A stretch of 64,000 nucleotides of DNA from Parietaria judaica (Eukaryota; Streptophyta; Magnoliopsida; Rosales; Urticaceae), in NCBI GenBank assembly GCA_954871525.1, contig OX940868.1:9848056-9912055 (forward strand), read 5' to 3'. The position numbers and the translations under genes were made by a program. Of this stretch, positions 58,828-64,000 are shown one piece after another. Each line of letters starts with the position of its first letter. Within the stretch, counting starts at the first letter, position 1. Under the pieces are notes generated by a model, which ran no database searches, had not been told where the DNA came from, and saw only the letters and a program-made list of their open reading frames with translations.

Positions 58828-59334
58828 TGTACCAACAAAAAGTTAAATATATATATTGAACTAGATAAATAAAGTTGCCGGATAATCAAACTCGATCGCT
58901 AATTCGGTGCATGGATATCTGATTAAAGAACCTTCCTTCGCCTAATGATTTGCACACGAATGTTAGACTCTGGACATCCAATCACAGTTAATCCGCAGAA
59001 GAATGCCGGCTCTTGGGCATCAAACTCGACGCTCACTCACGAGGTTCGGATTTGGGGGAAACTCACAAGTCTCTCAATTTTCATTTCATTAAAAACTAAG
59101 GAATCGCAAAAAAAAAATGCAAACAATATAAAGACCCTTTTGCTTCCCGATATAACTACGAGAATCAAGAAATAAATAAAAATAAATCATAAACAAATAA
59201 TACTAATGACAGAAAGTAAATATATGAATAACAGGAAGCAAATAAACCAAATATTATAGCTTAATAAATGATGGGATCTTCACGTTTAATTCATGATTTT
59301 TTTATCCATGATTTACGAACGACATCCGTACTCA
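58828..59334 (-). repeat. 5' LTR of the decayed element (~507 bp)
   Basis: Opens TGTACCAACAAAAAG next to the PBS and closes near ACGAACGACA. It is collinear with 54453-54847. The exact outer end is uncertain by ~3 bp. Confidence 0.6.
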
Positions 59335-59337
59335 ATG

Positions 59338-61107
59338 TTATTCACAATACGGATAAAAGTACCCGGTATTTCTTTTAAAAGAAATGTTTAAAAAAAAAAA
59401 AACTAAAATGCAACAAAAATATTATTTAAGGACCTAATTGTAATCAATGAACGAGTTTACGGACTTTTACGGTAATTTTTCCTTTAATTAAACCTCCGAA
59501 TTAAGTAGAAATACAATATTTATAATAAATATATATATATGGAAAATCTCACTAGATGACCTGGCATGTTATAAATCAAGCAATCTTCAATCCCTATTTT
59601 CTCATATTTTACATTTTTTTTCATAAAAAATAACTCAATCATCCACGTTCATTCATTCAACTTGATTCATTAATTTATGAATTAAATATGCATCAAATGC
59701 ATTTATATTCAAATGCTTACATAACTACAAATTTATATTTTAAATATGCATCGGATAATTAGTGATAATGAAAAGTTGTAACACCATTTCTATGCTGAGC
59801 AATAATAACACCATTTATATGTCGTTAGTACTTAGTTGTGAGATTCTTCATTGGATTCCAATTCCATATTGGATCCTTATGTATGGAATATTTTTTAAAT
59901 TCAAAATATTTATTATAAATTCTCATCAATCATGAGTTAAGTGCATTGCTTTAAGTATTATTAAGAAAGCGAAACGACTTGGTTCAAACCCTCATGGGAC
60001 TCAAAATGAGTGCCCCCTTTACATTATTTTTAAACTTGGCCAATTGTGCCACCTGTTCTTACACTGAATATATCTAAGTCATGCGAGAGTGCATTGTAAC
60101 ATTAGCCGATAGTGCTACCTCATTCAAAAAAAAAAAACTAAACGCCACTTCAAGTTGGTATAATACTTCAACTTTTAAAAGTGTACCTGTTACGCTTTCA
60201 TGCATGCATTGTATTGCTTTGAAATAGGTTTAGTAATATTATTTATTTAATGCGGGTTTAACTTAAACCGTTTAAGGATTGTAATAAAATGTTAATAAAT
60301 AAATAAAACTGGTGCATTGGATGGGTGGATTAAGTTACAGAAGCCAAAAAGCCAAGTTCTCCCCCTCAAGTGTCTCTCATTCCACCAATTCAACGTTATG
60401 CCATTTCTCTCTATCAGTTGCATAAACGTGGATCTCTTCTCCATATGTGAGCTTGCTTTTTCCACTAAAGTTGTGACTTCTCTCACTGTGTCACGCCAAA
60501 TTATACGGTGATGGTATCTCTTAATTACACTACGCAAGATCAATTAGGATTTTGGTTGTTATTATGCTTACAAATTTTTATTTATTTTAATTGCATTTTT
60601 TTGCTACGGACGATGCAGTACAGACTACAAAGACTAACTAGAAGATATCCGGGAGAAGTTGCACATTCATATTTCTTGAATTCCTTAACAGTTCGATTAA
60701 TATGTACGAGAAAGCTCAAGCAGATCGAGATTCGAACGGAACATGACTACGATATTAGGTAATCCCATTTTTATCTTTCCTCTTAATGTGGGATATATTT
60801 GTAAAGTTTATATCATAGTTCATAAAGATATATAGGGATATATTTGAATTTTGTTTTCTCAAAGAAATACTGGAGTTGTTTTGTGTATGTCTTTCGCAGA
60901 TGTGTTTCTTATACTTCAATTTCTCAAGGACTACCTAAATAGGGAAATCGTGGACAAGTAAGTCCAACCAAAGTTAGAATTTTGGTTTTACATTTTTTAT
61001 CAAAGTCTTACAAATCGAAATTTGTTTATGTACAACAAATAAACTAACGTGGATTTTATTTTCTTGCAATTGGTGCAATAAACAAAATTTTGTTTAGTAA
61101 AGGCATT
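59338..61107. other. AT-rich intergenic region
   Basis: No gene is supportable. A minus-strand frame at 60292-60543 (83 codons) has normal-looking composition but no recognised domain, start context or continuation. No repeats of note. Confidence 0.5.
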
Positions 61108-61620
61108 AGTAAGTTAATACAAAGAGTAAATTATAATCAAAATTTGGTACAGTTAATAAAATTAAAAATATTATAAAAAATCATTACAAAATTTAATATA
61201 AAGAGTAAATCTTATTAGCATAGTGGTATCATGAAAACCTTAATTATGCCTGCTTGATAGTAATATTATATATTTTTATATACAATAGTTACTTTTTCTT
61301 TGTGATGTTCAGCTATTTATGTATAAATACACTTAGAAGATAGATAAATGAATACATTCAAGAGTAAGTTAATATAAAGAGTAAATTATAATCAAAATTT
61401 GGTACAGTTAATAAGATCAAAAATATTATAAAAAATCATTACAAAAGTTAATATTAAGAGTAAATCTTATTAGCATAATGGTATCATGAAAACCTTAATT
61501 ATGTCTGCTTTTGATAGTAATATTATATTTTTTTTATATACAGTAGTTACTTTTTCTTTGTGATGTTCAGCTATTTATGCATAAGTACACTAAGAAGATA
61601 GATAAATGAATACATTCAAC
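61108..61620. repeat. Tandem duplication, two ~265-bp units
   Basis: TAAGTTAATAYAAAGAGTAA begins at 61110 and 61375. Both units continue collinearly through AAAACCTTAATTATG and TTTTTCTTTGTGATGTTCAG to AATGAATACATTCAA. Only a handful of substitutions. No ORF. Confidence 0.9.
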
Positions 61621-62172
61621 ATTATATTTAACTACTTTGGACAATACGAATTATTACACTACTACAATCTTCTGTTATTTTGTTTTGTTCTTGGTAACTT
61701 TGAGAAAGAGAACAAAAAGTTGGTAATTAACATCTTTGGATGATTTTGACATATTTATGAGTAATTGATTATTATTGTATAGATTATATTTAACTATATA
61801 TACATAATTATTTTACATAAAATTCATAGATAAATATGTCCTTAACCAATGTATCCGTCGATAATAGTCAGTCTGTTTGAATTCTTATTTCATATTATAT
61901 CCACACAAAAGAATGAATATAGGTAATAAAAAAACAATAGAAGCTAATGCTATGAAAGTACTCCATCAAATGTTAAAAGTGTGAGTTTAAGCCTGACTTG
62001 GCTCAACTCCTATCAGAGATTTCCTCACCAGGGATTTCTCTGTCGGTTCTCAAAAACGAGATCGTCGCCAAAATACCAAGACCACAAATACACACTCAAG
62101 ATAAACGACAATAATTAGACCAACCACTCACTTGTTCACGTATTCTCTCTAATATATATAAATATATATATT
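61621..62172. other. AT-rich flank of the right-edge copia element
   Basis: No gene. From ~61985 it is GC-richer, with TTGGCTCAACTCCTATCAG and CTCACCAGGGATTTCTC. This could be part of a longer LTR or an unrelated remnant. Confidence 0.4.
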
Positions 62173-62397
62173 TGAATAGAGAAAAGACAATGGAGAAGGA
62201 ATTCTGTTATATTGCAAATCGATAAGTGGTTTGGTGATTGAAATACAAACTATACATGAGCTTTATATAGGGAGGCAAAATATGCAAAATTACTAAAACA
62301 CCCTAACAGTACTTGATAGCCAAGTAAGTCATTATATTTTTTTATTAACAACTTGCAAGACAACTTGTATAAAGCCATGTCATGGTTTACGTCTTCA
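62173..62397 (-). repeat. 3' LTR of the right-edge copia element (~225 bp)
   Basis: On the plus strand TGAATAGAGAAAAG to TTACGTCTTCA. The inner edge is set by the polypurine tract GGGGGAAAA on the minus strand. The outer edge is inferred from TG and from the 244-bp LTR of the related element. A minus-strand TATATAAAG lies near 62262. Confidence 0.55.
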
Positions 62398-63987
62398 TTT
62401 TCCCCCGTAAGCTTGACGTGGTTTGAGGTTCTTCACGCCGAGAAACTCTCGCATCTCCGTGAACTTGACTCTTGCTAGAGCTTTTGTGAGAATGTCTGCG
62501 CGTTGCTCTCTGGTGCTGACGAATTCTACGATGACCTCTTGCTTCTCAACACATTCGCGAATAAAGTGAAAGCGAGTGTCGATGTGTTTGCTACGTCCAT
62601 GAAACACTAGGTTTTTCATCAGTGCGATTGCAGACTTGTTATCGACGAAGAGAGTCACCGGCTTCTGCTTGATTCTAGTTACCTCGCTCAATAAATTTCT
62701 GAGCCATAACGCTTGACACGCCGCTGCGGTCGCTGCCATAAACTCCGCTTCGCAAGACGATAAAGCCACAATTTTTTGCTTTTGAGACTGCCAGGTGATC
62801 AGATTCCCGTTGAGATAAAATGCCATCCCTCCGGTACTTTTCCTGTCATCGACATCACCGGCTAGATCACTGTCGGTAAAACCGACCAACTCTTCAGCTT
62901 CACTTCCTCTTCCGTATTGGATCCCAGTCACGATCAGGTCGTCGACGCACACACAGACGATGAGGGCCTCGCCTCGATTATTCCTCATGTAGACCGCTTG
63001 CTCCTGGGAGCACTTCTTGAAACCAAGACTCTTCATACTCCTGTCGAGTCGAGTGTTCCATGCACGTGGTGCTTGTCTCAAGCCATAAAGATCTTTTGAC
63101 AACTTGTACACCTTGTGCTCGGCGGTTTTGATGACGAAGCCTTCCGGCTGGGCAACGTATACTTATTCTTCCAGTTCACCATTCAGGAACGCTGATTTGA
63201 CGTCTAGATGATGTATTTTCCAGCCTCGATGAGCTGTGAGGGCTAGGATAAGCCTGACCGTGTCGAGTCTGGCTACTGGAGCGAAAACATCGTCAAAATC
63301 TACTCCCTGCTTTTGCACGTAGCCCTTTGCGACTAGTCTGGCCTTGTGCTTGAGAACTCTGCCTTCTGAGTCCTTCTTGAGCTTGTAAACCCACTTCAGA
63401 CCAATGGACTTGTGACCTTTCGAAAGGTCGACTAGCTCCCATGTCTGATTCTTCTCAATTGACTCTAGCTCTCTCTCCATCGCTTTGTGCCATTCATTCT
63501 CGGTGGCTGCCTCACGATAGATGGTTGGTTCCTCTTCACTAGCCAGCAGGAGCTCCTCCGGGCTCAAGTCAAGCTCCCGCGCTTCTTCGTAGACGTCAGA
63601 CAGGGTACGGAACCCTCTTGGTCCGTCCTTGATCGACGAGTCTCCTGAGCTGGTTCCTCCCGAACTAGTTGTCATTGGGATCGGGGTGCTCATTCCTGAT
63701 CCTAGGTTAGGCGAGCCTGGCGGTGAGCTGGTTCCAGTCGTGCTGGTTCCAGGCGAACTAGGCGTTGCTAGTCCTTGGGAGGGATTCTCTCCTTCTTCCT
63801 GCTCGACCGCCTCTTCCTCTTCGAGTGTAAACTCCACCGAGTTTTGTTGAGGCTCTGCGTTCTTGTCTCGCCAATCCCATTTTTTTTCTTCTTCGAACAC
63901 GGCGTCTCTGCTCACATGCGCTTTGCCGCGTCGGGGGTCGTAGAGTCTGTGTGCCTTGCTCCCTTCTTCGACGCCAAGGTACACCAT
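62395..63987 (-). pseudogene. Copia RT/RNase H, internally deleted
   Basis: The polymerase part begins upstream of the window's end with MVYLGVEEGSKAHRLYDPRR (end of integrase core), then a low-complexity Ser/Gly/Pro/Glu linker, then RT: WKLVDLSKGH-like WELVDLSKGHKSIGLKWVYK, KARLVAKGYVQKQGVDF, FAPVARLDTVRLILA and HHLDVKSAFLNGELEE, with an in-frame TAA at 63160-63162. It continues KLSKDLYGLRQAPRAWN and CVCVDDLIVTG, where the usual YVDD is CVDD. About 200 residues are then deleted and the frame joins straight into RNase H (VGFTDSDLAGD, STGGMAFYLNGNLITW, SSCEAEFMAATAAACQALW, HIDTRFHFIRECVEK, STREQRADILTKAL). The stop TGA is formed by the first three bases of the LTR. Confidence 0.92.
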
Positions 63988-64000
63988 CGGTTGATTCCGA

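Larger units (their letters stand above)
54453..59337 (-). mobile_element. Decayed gypsy-like LTR element hosting a solo copia LTR
   Basis: Related sequences at 54453-54847 and 58828-59334 act as 3' and 5' LTR. Directly inside the right one the minus strand reads CAGTTGGTATTAGAACC, a degenerate initiator-tRNA-Met PBS. Inside the left one CCGGGAGAATGA resembles a PPT. GTACT at 54448-54452 and 59338-59342 may be the TSD. After removing the solo LTR 55658-58402 only ~1.2 kb of interior remains, holding gag/protease-linker debris. Confidence 0.6.
62173..64000 (-). mobile_element. Partial copia element running off the window
   Basis: Minus strand. 3' LTR candidate at 62173-62397, then pol up to the window end. 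Same lineage as 48969-51193 (shared FYLNGNLIT, SSCEAEF and STREQR words). The 5' LTR, gag and most of integrase lie beyond 64000. RT and RNase H are fused by an internal deletion and one stop is present, so it is non-autonomous. Confidence 0.85.

Noticed and set aside
60292..60543. 83-codon minus-strand ORF with ordinary protein-like composition
   Set aside because: No recognised family, no conserved start or splice context, and no continuation on either side.

Overview
The window is plant nuclear DNA from a eudicot, species not determined. The evidence is a spliced R2R3-MYB gene and a spliced plant laccase gene with GT-AG introns, an AT-rich background full of ATATAT tracts, and dense Ty1-copia and Ty3-gypsy retrotransposons of plant type. 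Nothing prokaryotic was seen. Only two genes look like intact host genes: a MYB1/MYB25/MYB109-like transcription factor (minus strand, 1465-4047, two exons, 339 aa) and a secreted laccase (plus strand, 38703-41964, six exons, 569 aa).

Layout. 1-4150 holds the MYB gene and its flanks. 4150-6900 is AT-rich spacer with a ~298 bp tandem duplication, then a ~0.95 kb block whose composition looks like plant organelle (mitochondrial) DNA. 6922-29219 is one Ty1-copia element on the minus strand with very long (~2.75 kb) LTRs and target-site duplication (TSD) TCTTC. It is split by a Ty3-gypsy element of the Tat type at 14052-26028 with TSD GGTAG. The copia insert has decayed and has lost protease and integrase. 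The gypsy insert keeps recognisable gag, protease, RT, two RNase H domains and integrase, and carries an antisense intron-containing gene (15710-18483, plus strand) with its own TATA box. Between integrase and that antisense gene lies an array of twelve alternating small hairpins (18964-19207).

29396-33298 is a ~1 kb fold-back DNA transposon split by a solo copy of the same long copia LTR. 33663-37237 contains two hAT-like non-autonomous elements with 8-bp TSDs, a decayed copia RT/RNase H fragment and a MITE-like element. The laccase follows, then a GC-rich solo LTR (42785-44426, TSD ACTAA), another hAT MITE (45911-46319), LTR-like debris, a deleted copia element with a nested insertion (48969-51193), and a solo LTR (51648-53860, TSD GACGC). 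Next is a decayed gypsy-like element (54453-59337) that hosts a further solo LTR of the long copia family (55658-58402, TSD GCTTC). The right edge is a partial copia element running out of the window.

The host genes show no sign of working together; the window is mainly a record of layered transposition and LTR-LTR recombination. Boundaries were set by hand from LTR ends, TSDs, PBS/PPT signatures and splice consensus. No alignment or database search was run.
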